64,000 nt of DNA from an uncultured Collinsella sp. (GTDB lineage: Bacteria; Actinomycetota; Coriobacteriia; Coriobacteriales; Coriobacteriaceae), in assembly GCA_902470345.1 (NCBI GenBank), contig CABRGB010000004.1, positions 1 through 64,000 of the forward strand. The letters are read 5' to 3'. Every line of letters starts with the position of its first letter. Position 1 is the first letter of the stretch. The position numbers and the translations under genes are program-made. The notes under the pieces were generated by a model. That model worked only from the letters and a program-made list of their open reading frames with translations. It searched no databases and had not been told where the DNA came from. This document shows positions 1 through 9,945 of the stretch, piece by piece.

Positions 1-56
1 TACAATCCATATGGCGGCATCGTTCGGGCGCCGCGTAACCGCTGGAGGGGTTTGCC

Positions 57-986
57 ATGAAGATTCCCGTAGATAAGTTGACCAGCGCTTTTAAGATGGG
101 CGCGTCTGTTAAGAAGGATTCCGACACACCGGTGCGTGTCTCGGTTTACCTTGATTCGACTGCGTCTCGCTTTTTGGTCGAGACGGTGCGCGATGCCTTT
201 GTGCCGCAGACGACTTCGGGCATTGTGCGTGTTGATCGCCTAGGGGAGGACCGTATTGTTTCCAAGGCCGATACCGACGTGGTGCTGGTCCTCTCGTGCG
301 GATCTGACCGCTTGGAGAGTGCTGTGCAGGAGCTCGTGATTGCCGGCGCGCCCGTGTGCGTGCTTGCCGAGTCCGCCGTCGAGGTGCCGTTCGTTGAGGA
401 ATCTACGCCCATGCTCGGCGTGGTGGCAGCGACCGATAAGACCTATCTGCTCGAGACACTTGCCCGCTGGATTCTCGATCGTACGGACAAGGAGACGGCT
501 TTTGCCGCCAACTTTGCCTTTATGCGCATCGCGGCGGCAAATCGCATCATTACCTCGTGCGCGCTCACCAACATGGCGACAGGCGCCCTGGTGTTTTTGC
601 CGGGTGCCGACTATCCCGTGATGGCTCTGGCGCAGGTAGGCATGCTCTTTGAGCTCGCGGCCATCTTTGGGCGCGGCATTAAGCCCGAGCGCGGCTACGA
701 GGTCGCGGGCGTGCTTGCCGGCGGTCTGGTGATTCGCGCCGTCACCCGTGCATTGGTGAAGCAGACGCCGCACATCGGCTTTGTTGTAAAGGCGCTTACC
801 GCCGCCGCGGGTACCTATGGCATGGGCCGCGCGCTCGTGTCGCTCTACGAGCGCGATGTGGACTACAGCCGTGCCAATGAGGTTGTCAGCGCCACGTTCT
901 CGCGCGTTCGAGACCTGGTGACCACGGTCGCCGGTGCCACCCGTCCTATGAGTCCTTTCGAGGATGCATCCGATCTCGCTGCTTAG
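57..986 (+). CDS. DUF697-like membrane-associated protein of unknown function
   Basis: 309 aa; ATG start preceded by a GGAGGGG Shine-Dalgarno. Residues 25-140 read like a compact alpha/beta domain with short hydrophobic strands (VRVSVYL, DVVLVLSCG, APVCVLAE), resembling a nucleotide-binding fold without a recognisable P-loop. Residues 165-205, 214-233 and 240-262 are hydrophobic, Gly/Ala-rich segments resembling the DUF697 family, often found at the C-terminus of GTPases. The gene lies 9 bases ahead of the radical-SAM pair and probably shares their transcript. The molecular function is not known to me; the DUF697 assignment is by eye and moderate. Confidence 0.7.
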   Translation: MKIPVDKLTSAFKMGASVKKDSDTPVRVSVYLDSTASRFLVETVRDAFVPQTTSGIVRVDRLGEDRIVSKADTDVVLVLSCGSDRLESAVQELVIAGAPVCVLAESAVEVPFVEESTPMLGVVAATDKTYLLETLARWILDRTDKETAFAANFAFMRIAAANRIITSCALTNMATGALVFLPGADYPVMALAQVGMLFELAAIFGRGIKPERGYEVAGVLAGGLVIRAVTRALVKQTPHIGFVVKALTAAAGTYGMGRALVSLYERDVDYSRANEVVSATFSRVRDLVTTVAGATRPMSPFEDASDLAA

Positions 987-995
987 GGGTTTCTT

Positions 996-2873
996 TTGCG
1001 CGTTCCATACCAAGACTGTTTTCATCTGATCGAGCCACTGCTCGCTAAGGTCGAAAAGCCGAGTCGCTATATCGACCACGAGTGGGGCACGCTCTCAAAG
1101 GCCGATGCCGACTACCGTTGCTGCATGATCTATCCGGACGTGTATGAGGTCGGCCTGCCCAACCAGGGCATCGCCATTCTCTACAACATCCTTAATCAGT
1201 CCGAGGGCATTTCCTGCGAGCGCGGCTACGTGCCATGGCCCGATATGGGCGATGCCATGCGCGAGGCGGGGATTCCGCTGCTGTCGCTCGAGGGCGCAGC
1301 GCCCGTGGCCTCGTTCGATATCGTCGGCATGCACGTGCCGCACGAGATGGCCGTGACGAACTTCCTCGAAGCGCTCGATCTCGCCGGCATTCCGCTGTTG
1401 GCTGCCGACCGTACCGAGGACGATCCCATCATCGTCGCCGGTGGTCCCTCGGTGTATAACCCCGAGCCGTACGCGGCATTCTTCGATGCCATCCTTATTG
1501 GCGAGGGCGAGGAGTCGCTGCTCGAGATTTGCCAGCTGCATCGCCGCTTGCGCGACGAGGGTGTCTCGCGCGCTCAGATTGTCGAGCAGCTCGCGACGGT
1601 CGCCGGTACCTATGTGCCGTCCCTATATGAGGTGCGCCATGACGAGCCCTGCTCGCCGCATGGCTACACCGTGCCGCGCGAGGGCAAGGATGTCCCGCCG
1701 GTAGTCTACAAGCGCGTCGTCGAGGACTTTGGCGCCACCAATCCGCTCTCTCAGTCGTGCGTGCCGTATGCGCAGCTCGTCCACGATCGCCTGTCTATCG
1801 AGATCCTGCGTGGCTGCGCCCGCGGCTGCCGTTTTTGCCAGGCCGGCATGACGTATCGCCCGGTGCGCGAACGCTCGGCCGATCAGATTGTGTCATCGGT
1901 GATCCAGGGCTTGGAAAAGACTGGCTATGACGAGGTGTCGCTTACCTCGCTTTCGACGACCGACCACTCCTGCATCCGCGACGTGCTCGGTAGGCTCAAC
2001 CGTCGCCTGGAGGACACGGGCATTCGCGTGTCCATTCCGTCGCAGCGCTTGGACTCGTTTGGCGTTGATATGGCAGAGTCGGTCGCCGGCGAAAAGAAGG
2101 GCGGCCTGACATTCGCACCCGAGGCGGGCAGCCAACGTATGCGCGACATCATCAACAAAAACGTGACCGAGGAGGACTTGGATCGCGCAGCCAAGGCAGC
2201 CTTCGAGGCCGGCTGGAACCGCATGAAGCTCTACTTTATGATGGGTCTTCCCGGCGAGCGAGACGAGGACATCGTGGCTATCGCCAACCTGGCCGATCAT
2301 GTGCTGGAGCTCGGCCGCTCCGTGGTGCCCAAGGCGCGCCGCGGGTCTATCTCGGTGTCTATCTCTGTTTCGGTGTTCATCCCCAAGGCGGCAACACCCT
2401 TCCAGTGGTGCCCGCAACTCGATTACGACGACGTCAAGCGCCGTCAGAAGCTGCTCATCACGAGCGTGCGCAACCGCGCCGTTCGCGTGCACTACCACGA
2501 TGCGGAGACCTCGCTTATCGAGGCTGCGCTCTCCCGTGCCGGTCGCGATATGACGCCGGTCATCATCGATGCCTGGCGTGCGGGCTCGCGCTTCGACGCC
2601 TGGGTGGAGCACTTCTCGCTCGACAACTGGAAGGAGGCCGCTGCCAAAAACGGCATCGACCTCAACGAGCTGGTGCACCTGCCTTACGAGCTGGACTGGC
2701 GCCTGCCCTGGGAGCACGTGAGCCCCGGCTGCACGCGCGGCTTCCTCGAGCGCGAGTATCGCCGTTCGCTCGAGGGCGTCACGACGCCCGACTGCACCCG
2801 CACGTCGTGCACCGGCTGCGGAATCTGCCCCACGCTCCACGCCAAGAACGTACTGATGGGTGATCGCGCATGA
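996..2873 (+). CDS. TIGR03960-family radical SAM protein with B12-binding-like N-terminus
   Basis: 625 aa with a TTG start supported by an AGGGG ribosome site. The N-terminal part (about 45-200) has the cobalamin-binding-like fold seen in this family. The radical-SAM cluster motif CARGCRFC lies near residues 274-281, and a Cys-rich C-terminus (CTRTSCTGCGICP, about 602-614) could hold a second Fe-S site. The stop overlaps the start of the next gene by 4 bases (ATGA). Family members nearly always pair with a TIGR03936 protein, split or fused, and often lie beside rplU-rpmA, exactly as here. The substrate is not established; a role in RNA or protein modification is inference. Confidence 0.9.
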   Translation: MRVPYQDCFHLIEPLLAKVEKPSRYIDHEWGTLSKADADYRCCMIYPDVYEVGLPNQGIAILYNILNQSEGISCERGYVPWPDMGDAMREAGIPLLSLEGAAPVASFDIVGMHVPHEMAVTNFLEALDLAGIPLLAADRTEDDPIIVAGGPSVYNPEPYAAFFDAILIGEGEESLLEICQLHRRLRDEGVSRAQIVEQLATVAGTYVPSLYEVRHDEPCSPHGYTVPREGKDVPPVVYKRVVEDFGATNPLSQSCVPYAQLVHDRLSIEILRGCARGCRFCQAGMTYRPVRERSADQIVSSVIQGLEKTGYDEVSLTSLSTTDHSCIRDVLGRLNRRLEDTGIRVSIPSQRLDSFGVDMAESVAGEKKGGLTFAPEAGSQRMRDIINKNVTEEDLDRAAKAAFEAGWNRMKLYFMMGLPGERDEDIVAIANLADHVLELGRSVVPKARRGSISVSISVSVFIPKAATPFQWCPQLDYDDVKRRQKLLITSVRNRAVRVHYHDAETSLIEAALSRAGRDMTPVIIDAWRAGSRFDAWVEHFSLDNWKEAAAKNGIDLNELVHLPYELDWRLPWEHVSPGCTRGFLEREYRRSLEGVTTPDCTRTSCTGCGICPTLHAKNVLMGDRA

Positions 2874-3682
2874 GTGAGCGCTTGACCGACAATCCCACGC
2901 TCTTTAGGCTGCGCGTTCGCTACGGCAAGCGTGATCGCCTTAAGTACCTGGGCCATCTGGAACTAATCCACACCATTGAGCGCATCGTGCGCCGTGCGGG
3001 CCTGCCTTATGCCGTGACGCAGGGTTTTTCGCCGCATATGCGCGTGGGCTTTTCGTCGGCGCTGCCCGTGGGCACGTCGTCGACCTGCGAGTGGTATGAC
3101 CTGTTTATGACGGAGTTCGTCACTCTCGACGAGGCCTTTGAGCGCCTGGCCGCTGCATCCCCTGCCGACCTGGCGCCTATCGAGGCTGCCTACATCGACG
3201 TGCGCACGCCGGCGCTGACGGCTCAGCTTACGCGTCTGTCGTACCGCATCGACTTGCACCTGGACCCCGAGGCCCCCGTGAGCGCCGACGAGGTGCGCAC
3301 TGCGATCGACACGCTGCGTGCGGGCCATGGCATTGACTATGCGCGCGGCAAAAAGAGCAAGCGTCTTGATCTGGACCATACGCTCGTTGGCTATGAGCTC
3401 GCGGCGGGGGAGCGTGAGGACCATCTGGTGCTCATGCTCGACACCCATGCCGACAACGAGGGCTCCATGCGTCCGGAGATTTTGCTTTCTGCTGCTGATG
3501 TTTTGTTGCAGGGCTTGACCCCGGGCGTCGATGCACCTATTGTTTCCACCGGTATGCAAGACCTCGTGACCATCTGCTCCTACGATGTCGAGCGTCAGAA
3601 TCAAGCATGCGAGGACGACGAGGGCCGACTCGTCAGCCCCATACCTGTGCGAACTTGTGGATTTGCTCCACATACTCGTTGA
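2870..3682 (+). CDS. TIGR03936/DUF2344 radical-SAM-associated protein
   Basis: 270 aa; ATG overlaps the preceding radical-SAM stop by 4 bases, so the two are translationally coupled. The N-terminus (FRLRVRYGKRDRLKYLGHLE, from residue 12) and the following GLPYAVTQGFSPHMRVGF stretch are hallmarks of the DUF2344 family. It is the obligate-looking partner of the upstream enzyme; in many genomes the two are one fused polypeptide. The function is unknown. The last codons overlap the -35 box of the rplU promoter. The C-terminus after about residue 245 is divergent. Confidence 0.88.
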   Translation: MSERLTDNPTLFRLRVRYGKRDRLKYLGHLELIHTIERIVRRAGLPYAVTQGFSPHMRVGFSSALPVGTSSTCEWYDLFMTEFVTLDEAFERLAAASPADLAPIEAAYIDVRTPALTAQLTRLSYRIDLHLDPEAPVSADEVRTAIDTLRAGHGIDYARGKKSKRLDLDHTLVGYELAAGEREDHLVLMLDTHADNEGSMRPEILLSAADVLLQGLTPGVDAPIVSTGMQDLVTICSYDVERQNQACEDDEGRLVSPIPVRTCGFAPHTR

Positions 3683-3707
3683 CGGGGGTATTATCGCCTG
3701 CTACTAT
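3679..3707 (+). promoter_or_regulatory. Sigma70-type promoter for rplU-rpmA
   Basis: TTGACG (3679-3684), a 17-base spacer, then TACTAT (3702-3707). It overlaps the stop codon of the upstream gene and lies 43 bases before the rplU start. Box sequences and spacing fit a strong housekeeping promoter. Confidence 0.75.
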
Positions 3708-3749
3708 ATTCGGCTGTTGCACTAACTGATGCATGAAGGGCAAGTAAAC

Positions 3750-4124
3750 ATGTACGCAATCGTTAACACGGGCGGCAAGCAGTACAAGGTCGCCACCGAC
3801 GATGTCATCACCGTCGAGAAGATCGAGGGCAATGAGGGCGACAAGGTCACCCTGCCGGTCATCTTCCTCAACGATGGTAAGAAGATCGTCACCGATCCCG
3901 ACAAGCTGGCCAAGGCCAAGGTTACCGCTCAGATCGTTGAGCAGTTCAAGGGCGAGAAGCAGCTGGTCTTCAAGTTCCACAAGCGTAAGCGCTATCGTCG
4001 TCTGAAGGGTCACCGTCAGCAGCTCACCAAGCTGAAGATCGTGAAGGTCCAGGCTACGTCCCGCGCCAAGAAGGCTGTCAAGGCAGAGGCCGAGGCTGTT
4101 GCCGAGGCTCCCGTCGCCGAGTAG
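3750..4124 (+). CDS. rplU: 50S ribosomal protein L21
   Basis: 124 aa. Binds 23S rRNA in the large subunit. The start is placed at ATG 3750, giving the family N-terminus MYAIVNTGGKQYKV; an upstream in-frame ATG at 3729 would add seven non-conserved residues. The signature KFHKRKRYRRLKGHRQQLTKLKI is present near residue 73. The protein is longer than the usual 100-105 aa because of an Ala/Glu/Lys tail (from about residue 105). It is followed 33 bases later by rpmA, the standard L21-L27 pair. Confidence 0.97.
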   Translation: MYAIVNTGGKQYKVATDDVITVEKIEGNEGDKVTLPVIFLNDGKKIVTDPDKLAKAKVTAQIVEQFKGEKQLVFKFHKRKRYRRLKGHRQQLTKLKIVKVQATSRAKKAVKAEAEAVAEAPVAE

Positions 4125-4157
4125 ATTACACTCGTAACGAAAGAGTAGGTATACACA

Positions 4158-4415
4158 ATGGCACACAAAAAAGGACTCGGTTCCTCCCGTAATGGCCGTG
4201 ACTCCCGCGGTCAGCGCCTTGGCACGAAGCGCTTCGCCGGCCAGACGGTAACCACGGGCACGATTCTCGTCCGTCAGCACGGCACGCACATCCACCCGGG
4301 TGAGAACGTTGGCCGTGGCAAGGACGACACGCTGTTCGCGCTGGTCGACGGTACCGTTGAGTTCCACAAGGGTATCAAGCACAGGGTCAGCGTACGCCCG
4401 CTCGCGAACGCGTAA
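4158..4415 (+). CDS. rpmA: 50S ribosomal protein L27
   Basis: 85 aa; ATG start. The N-terminus [20 protein letters not shown] is typical L27, whose N-terminal tail reaches the peptidyl-transferase centre. There is no Firmicutes-type N-terminal extension requiring cleavage by Prp, since the protein begins directly with MAHKKG. It is the second gene of the rplU-rpmA unit and is followed by a hairpin terminator at 4441-4484, which probably limits readthrough into obg. Confidence 0.97.
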   Translation: MAHKKGLGSSRNGRDSRGQRLGTKRFAGQTVTTGTILVRQHGTHIHPGENVGRGKDDTLFALVDGTVEFHKGIKHRVSVRPLANA

Positions 4416-4440
4416 TTCACCCTTCATAGAGCACATATGT

Positions 4441-4484
4441 GGGAGGCACTTGAGTTTTAGGATTCAAGGGTCTCCCTCTTTTTT
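4441..4484 (+). terminator. Rho-independent terminator after rpmA
   Basis: An imperfect stem pairs GGGAG with CTCCC and CTTGA with TCAAG around an A/T-rich loop, followed by TCTTTTTT. It separates the L21-L27 unit from obg. Confidence 0.7.
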
Positions 4485-4488
4485 GTAG

Positions 4489-5970
<1,482 letters not shown>

Positions 5971-5973
5971 GCC

Positions 5974-6651
5974 ATGTCGCTGCGCGGTGGAATTGGTCTG
6001 CCTGAGCTGCCTATCAAGGATGGGCAGGAGTTTCGGCTTGGCATTATGGGTGGCACCTTCGACCCGATTCATTACGGGCACTTGGTTACCGCCGAGCAGG
6101 CGCGCGAGTCGCTCGACTTGGACGCAGTTCTCTTTATGCCGGCCGGCTCTCCCGCCTTTAAGCTCGACAAACCGGTGACGCCTGCCGAGGACCGTTATGC
6201 CATGACGGTCCTCGCCACCGCTGCGAATCCGGCTTTTTTGGCGAGCCGTTTCGAGATCGACCGTCCGGGCGTGACCTATACGGCCGATACGCTTCATGCC
6301 CTTCGCGATTTTTACCCGCCTCAGGTAAAACTCTACTTTATTACGGGCGCCGACGCGATTATCGATATTGTTACCTGGCATAATGCTTACGAGATTGCCG
6401 AACTGGCAACCTTTATTGCTGCGACACGTCCCGGTTTTGACATCGATACGGCCCGGGCGAGGATTAAGGAATCGGGGTTGCCATTCGACGTGCGCTATAT
6501 CCAGATTCCGGCGCTGGCGATTAGCTCGACCAACATTCGCAAGCGAGTTGCCCGTGGCATGAGCGTGCGCTATCTTACGAGCGAGTCCGTGCTCGGCTAT
6601 ATTCGCAAACGCGGGCTGTATGCCGATCTGGGTCAAGAAGATTTTGAGTGA
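5974..6651 (+). CDS. nadD: Nicotinate-nucleotide adenylyltransferase
   Basis: 225 aa; ATG 3 bases after obg. Transfers AMP from ATP to nicotinate mononucleotide in NAD synthesis. The nucleotidyltransferase motif GGTFDPIHYGHL lies near residues 26-37 and the C-terminal ISSTNIRKRV (about 182-191) matches the ISSTxIR phosphate-binding motif. The N-terminus is about 20 residues longer than usual (MSLRGGIGLPELPIKDGQEF). No alternative start gives a better fit because the spacing to obg is tight. Obg-nadD-yqeK-rsfS is a conserved order in Gram-positives. Confidence 0.95.
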   Translation: MSLRGGIGLPELPIKDGQEFRLGIMGGTFDPIHYGHLVTAEQARESLDLDAVLFMPAGSPAFKLDKPVTPAEDRYAMTVLATAANPAFLASRFEIDRPGVTYTADTLHALRDFYPPQVKLYFITGADAIIDIVTWHNAYEIAELATFIAATRPGFDIDTARARIKESGLPFDVRYIQIPALAISSTNIRKRVARGMSVRYLTSESVLGYIRKRGLYADLGQEDFE

Positions 6652-6663
6652 TGGGGGTCTACG

Positions 6664-7272
6664 TTGTCGGTAGAGGATCAGTTTGAGGGCGATGAGCGCG
6701 CGCTGCTCAAGCGCATTCAAGAGCTGCTCGATGTGCGTATGAAGGATAAGCGCAAGCGCTACGTGCATTCGCTAGGGGTTGCCGAGACCGCGCTGCACCT
6801 AGCCGAGGTATACGGTGTCGACCGCTTTAATGCCGCTGCCGCCGGCCTGATCCATGACTGGGATAAGGTACTCTCCGACGACGAGCTGGTCACGCGCGCT
6901 CTGCATTACGGCATTAAGATTGCCGGCTCTCCGTCTGCCGCGACGCCGCTTTTGCATGGACCGGTTGCCGCCTATGAGCTTCCGCAGCTTTTTCCCGAGC
7001 TGTCGCCGGCGGTCTTTCAGGCTGTTGACCGTCACACCGTGGGCGCCTGCGACATGACGCCGCTCGATATGGTGGTCTTTGTTGCCGATGCCATCGAACC
7101 CAACCGCCATGGTGATTATGCCCACGCGCTGCGCAAGATGGTGGGGGAGTCGACGCTTGACGAGTTGTTCTTCTCCTGTTTTGCACAGGGTCTGGTCTAT
7201 GTGATCCAGTCCGGGCGCTATCTTTATCCCACGGCTATTACGATTTACAACCATTACGCCCAGCTGCGCTAG
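6664..7272 (+). CDS. yqeK: YqeK-type HD-domain Ap4A hydrolase
   Basis: 202 aa, TTG start. Symmetric or asymmetric cleavage of diadenosine tetraphosphate is the described activity of the YqeK family. The HD metal-binding signature is visible: His at about residue 35 (RYVHSLGVAE), GLIHDWDK at 62-69, and later HGPVAAYEL and DAIEP(N)R motifs. It sits between nadD and rsfS in the standard four-gene order. The length is typical. Confidence 0.9.
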   Translation: MSVEDQFEGDERALLKRIQELLDVRMKDKRKRYVHSLGVAETALHLAEVYGVDRFNAAAAGLIHDWDKVLSDDELVTRALHYGIKIAGSPSAATPLLHGPVAAYELPQLFPELSPAVFQAVDRHTVGACDMTPLDMVVFVADAIEPNRHGDYAHALRKMVGESTLDELFFSCFAQGLVYVIQSGRYLYPTAITIYNHYAQLR

Positions 7273-7300
7273 CTCGGGTGCGTCTAGAAAGAGGTATTCC

Positions 7301-7756
7301 ATGGCCGACGAGACCATGACCGACGAGCAGATTCTTGAAGGTGTGGAGCACAAGAGCTTCGTTGCCACGTCCGACCGCACCGCCGCCTCGCTGTCCGCGA
7401 GCGGTGTCGCCGCCGAGGATGTCGCCCGCGCCGCTGCGCAGGCCGCCTACGACAAGAAGGGCGAGGACGTTCAGGTGCTCGACCTGACTGAGCTTTCCGA
7501 TGTTTGCGACTACTTTGTCCTTGCTACCGGCACCAACAACCGCCAGGTTGATTCTATCGTCGACGAGATCGAGGAGAAAGTCGCCGAGGCTTGCGGTGAG
7601 CACCCGTTCTCCATCGAGGGCCGCGAGCAGAAGACCTGGATGCTTATGGACTACGGCTCGGTCGTCGTCCACGTCTTCACCCCCGAGGCACGTGACTTCT
7701 ACCGTCTCGAGAAGCTCTGGGGCGACGCCCCCCAGCTCCCCCTCAACCTTCTCTAG
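7301..7756 (+). CDS. rsfS: Ribosomal silencing factor RsfS
   Basis: 151 aa, ATG start. RsfS binds L14 on the 50S subunit and blocks subunit joining in starved cells. The conserved region starts around residue 45 (ARAAAQAAYDKKGEDV) and contains VCDYFVLATGTNNRQVDSI, EGREQKTWMLMDYGSVVVHVF and FYRLEKLWGDA. An N-terminal extension of about 40 Ala/Asp/Glu-rich residues precedes it. It is the last gene of the obg-nadD-yqeK-rsfS cluster and is followed by a strong terminator. Confidence 0.94.
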   Translation: MADETMTDEQILEGVEHKSFVATSDRTAASLSASGVAAEDVARAAAQAAYDKKGEDVQVLDLTELSDVCDYFVLATGTNNRQVDSIVDEIEEKVAEACGEHPFSIEGREQKTWMLMDYGSVVVHVFTPEARDFYRLEKLWGDAPQLPLNLL

Positions 7757-7802
7757 TAGTTAATTTGGGACGGGGCTTCTCTAGAGTTACCCTCTACCGT
7801 TC

Positions 7803-7844
7803 GCCGGGCAGTTGCACTACCTGCAGCTGCCCGGCTTTCTTTTT
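7803..7844 (+). terminator. Strong terminator after rsfS
   Basis: A 14-bp stem (GCCGGGCAGTTGCA with TGCAGCTGCCCGGC, one G-U pair) around a CTACC loop is followed by TTTCTTTTT. It ends the obg-rsfS transcript just before the convergent dinB gene. Confidence 0.9.
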
Positions 7845-7856
7845 GCCCAAAGGCGG

Positions 7857-9110
7857 TTAATCGTTGAAGCGGGATTGGCGGCCGAAGGATAGGGCGGTGT
7901 CGCCGAATTTGTCTCGGACGGCGTCGATGGCGACGGAGAGGTCGCGGCGGTCGCTGGATTGGGCTCCGCGGTCATCGATCTTGCAGAACAGGTCGGTTTG
8001 GATACCGCCTTGGTGGTTGAAGTCGCTCATGCCGATACCCGTCAGACGCACGTGCATGCCTTCTTGCCAGATATTGTCGAGCAGTTCGAGCGCCACAGCT
8101 ACAAAGATATTCTCGTCGTCGGTGGGGTGGGGCAAGCGGCGCTGTGCCGTGCGTCCGCTGCCGTAAGAGTATTTGAGCTTGAGCGTTACGGTTCCGCCCG
8201 TCAGCCCCTGACGGCGCAGACGGCGTCCCACTGACTCTCCCAACAGCGCAATCGCCGCCTCAATATCCCCACGCTCAGTCAAATCCTTCGCAAAGGTGCG
8301 CTCATTGCTCACCGATTTAACTTCACGTTCTTCATCCAGACTGGTGACCTCGGATGCTTCGAGCCCCAAAGCACGTTGACGCATGCGCTCGCCATTCACG
8401 CCAAAGATTGCAGCCAGGGTGGACTCTGGCGCGCGTGAAAGCTCGCCGAGTGTATAGATGCGCATGCGGCGCAATCGCTCCTCGGCAGAACGCCCGATTC
8501 CGCTCATGGCGGACACGGGCAGCGCGGCCAAAAACCGCTGTTCCGTACCGGGGCGCACAATGGTCAGACCAAACGGCTTGTCACGCTCGCTTGCGATTTT
8601 GGCCACGGTCTTGTTGCACCCAACGCCGATGGAGCACGTCACCCCCAGCGCCGCAACGCGGTCGCTTATGCGCCGCGCTACCAGTAGCGGATCTTCGGGC
8701 GCAAACCGGCCCGGTGTGATATCGATAAAGGCCTCGTCGATGGAAACGCGTTCAACGCGCGGGGTCTCGTCGGCGAGAATCGACATGACCTGCGCGCTCA
8801 CTTCACGGTAGCGATCAAAGTGTCCGTGCGTCCAAATGGCCTGCGGGCACAGGCGCCGCGCCTCGGCCGAGGCCATGGCAGAATGCACGCCAAAGCGACG
8901 TGCCTCGTACGAACACGTGGACACGACGCCGCGTGACTCGGCGTCTCCGCCCACGATGAGCGGCTTTCCGCGCCATTCGGGATGATCGAGCATCTCCACG
9001 CTCGCAAAAAATGCATCGAGGTCCATCAGGCCCACCGCCGGACCCGTCCAGGGCGGCGGCGTGACGCCCGCAGCATCCTCATAACCGTATGTATGTTCGC
9101 GTCTTTCCAT
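7857..9110 (-). CDS. dinB: DNA polymerase IV (Y-family translesion polymerase)
   Basis: 417 aa on the minus strand. Error-prone bypass polymerase lacking proofreading. The catalytic motif GLMDLDAFFASVEM lies at about 27-40, and SIDEAFIDIT supplies the paired acidic residues. Helix-hairpin-helix region VSAMSGIGRSAEERL and a little-finger domain follow. The N-terminus carries about 25 extra residues before the first strand. No Gly/Leu clamp-binding motif is obvious; the C-terminus ends LSFGRQSRFND. It is a lone gene, divergent from rpsP; no LexA box could be identified with confidence upstream. Confidence 0.94.
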   Translation of the reverse strand: MERREHTYGYEDAAGVTPPPWTGPAVGLMDLDAFFASVEMLDHPEWRGKPLIVGGDAESRGVVSTCSYEARRFGVHSAMASAEARRLCPQAIWTHGHFDRYREVSAQVMSILADETPRVERVSIDEAFIDITPGRFAPEDPLLVARRISDRVAALGVTCSIGVGCNKTVAKIASERDKPFGLTIVRPGTEQRFLAALPVSAMSGIGRSAEERLRRMRIYTLGELSRAPESTLAAIFGVNGERMRQRALGLEASEVTSLDEEREVKSVSNERTFAKDLTERGDIEAAIALLGESVGRRLRRQGLTGGTVTLKLKYSYGSGRTAQRRLPHPTDDENIFVAVALELLDNIWQEGMHVRLTGIGMSDFNHQGGIQTDLFCKIDDRGAQSSDRRDLSVAIDAVRDKFGDTALSFGRQSRFND

Positions 9111-9154
9111 GTCATGAGTATACCGCGCAGCTCATGTGGGGTGCGTGTATGTGC

Positions 9155-9182
9155 TTGCAAATCGCGAATTCTTGTCTAAGAT
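9155..9182 (+). promoter_or_regulatory. Candidate promoter for the rpsP operon
   Basis: TTGCAA (9155-9160), a 16-base spacer and TAAGAT (9177-9182), located 130 bases before rpsP in the divergent dinB-rpsP interval. Reasonable box matches but no experimental support. Confidence 0.45.
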
Positions 9183-9311
9183 ATGGATTTGCCCTCGACT
9201 ACACCGAAGAAGTTGGTCTCACGGACTTCACCTGCCCGCGTCGATGGCGTATTATGTTCAACTGTTTGTTTGTAGTTGCAGCCTAAAGCTGCTTGGTTGG
9301 AGGAGTTTCCT

Positions 9312-9653
9312 TTGGCAGTCAAGATTCGCCTTGCTCGTCACGGCGCTAAGAAGCGTCCGTACTACCGTGTCGTCGTCGCCGATTCCCGCGCCCCGCGTGA
9401 CGGTCGTATCATCGAGGAGGTTGGCCGCTACAACCCGATGACCGCCCCCAAGACCATTAACCTCGACCTCGAGAAGATCGCTGACTGGCAGTCCAAGGGC
9501 GCTCAGCTCACCGACGCTGTCGCCGCTCTGGTCAAGGCCGCCAACGAGGGTGAGAAGACCGAGACCGTCGTCAAGAAGTCCAAGAAGCAGCTCGCCAAAG
9601 AGGCCGAGGCCGCTAAGGCTGCCGCTGAGGCCGCTGAGGGCGCCGAGGAGTAA
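9312..9653 (+). CDS. rpsP: 30S ribosomal protein S16
   Basis: 113 aa. The start is placed at TTG 9312 ([20 protein letters not shown]), which follows GGAGG at the right distance. An upstream in-frame ATG at 9276 would add twelve non-conserved residues. Residues 1-80 are canonical S16. The tail from about residue 82 is rich in Lys, Glu and Ala ([19 protein letters not shown]) and is not part of the conserved fold. First gene of rpsP-khpA-rimM-trmD-lepB. Confidence 0.96.
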   Translation: MAVKIRLARHGAKKRPYYRVVVADSRAPRDGRIIEEVGRYNPMTAPKTINLDLEKIADWQSKGAQLTDAVAALVKAANEGEKTETVVKKSKKQLAKEAEAAKAAAEAAEGAEE

Positions 9654-9656
9654 ATC

Positions 9657-9941
9657 GTGCCTGAGGTTGACGCTGCACAGCTCGAGGGTGAGGCAATGCT
9701 CTCAGATCGCATCGCCGATCTCGTCGAATATCTCGTTGTTCAGATCGTCGACGACCCGGATTCCGTGAGCCTCGAGGTCATCGATGGTGACGACGCCTCT
9801 ACGATTGAGGTTTCGGTTGCCGAGGATGACGTCGCTAAGGTCATCGGCCGTCGTGGCCGTACTATCAAGGCCATTCGCACGCTCGCCCGTGCACTGGCCG
9901 CTCGCCTCGACACTGCTGTCGAGGTAGAGGTTCTGGGCTAG
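9657..9941 (+). CDS. khpA: KhpA-type KH-domain RNA-binding protein
   Basis: 94 aa, GTG start with GAGGAG six bases upstream, overlapping the end of rpsP. Small single-KH protein; the family binds RNA with KhpB and affects cell division or elongation in Gram-positives. The KH signature VIGRRGRTIKAIRTLARA (about 62-79) is clear. A second start at ATG 9696 would give the more usual 81-aa form (MLSDRIADLVEYL). The GTG has the better ribosome site, so the longer form is kept. Confidence 0.9.
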   Translation: MPEVDAAQLEGEAMLSDRIADLVEYLVVQIVDDPDSVSLEVIDGDDASTIEVSVAEDDVAKVIGRRGRTIKAIRTLARALAARLDTAVEVEVLG

Positions 9942-9945
9942 GACC

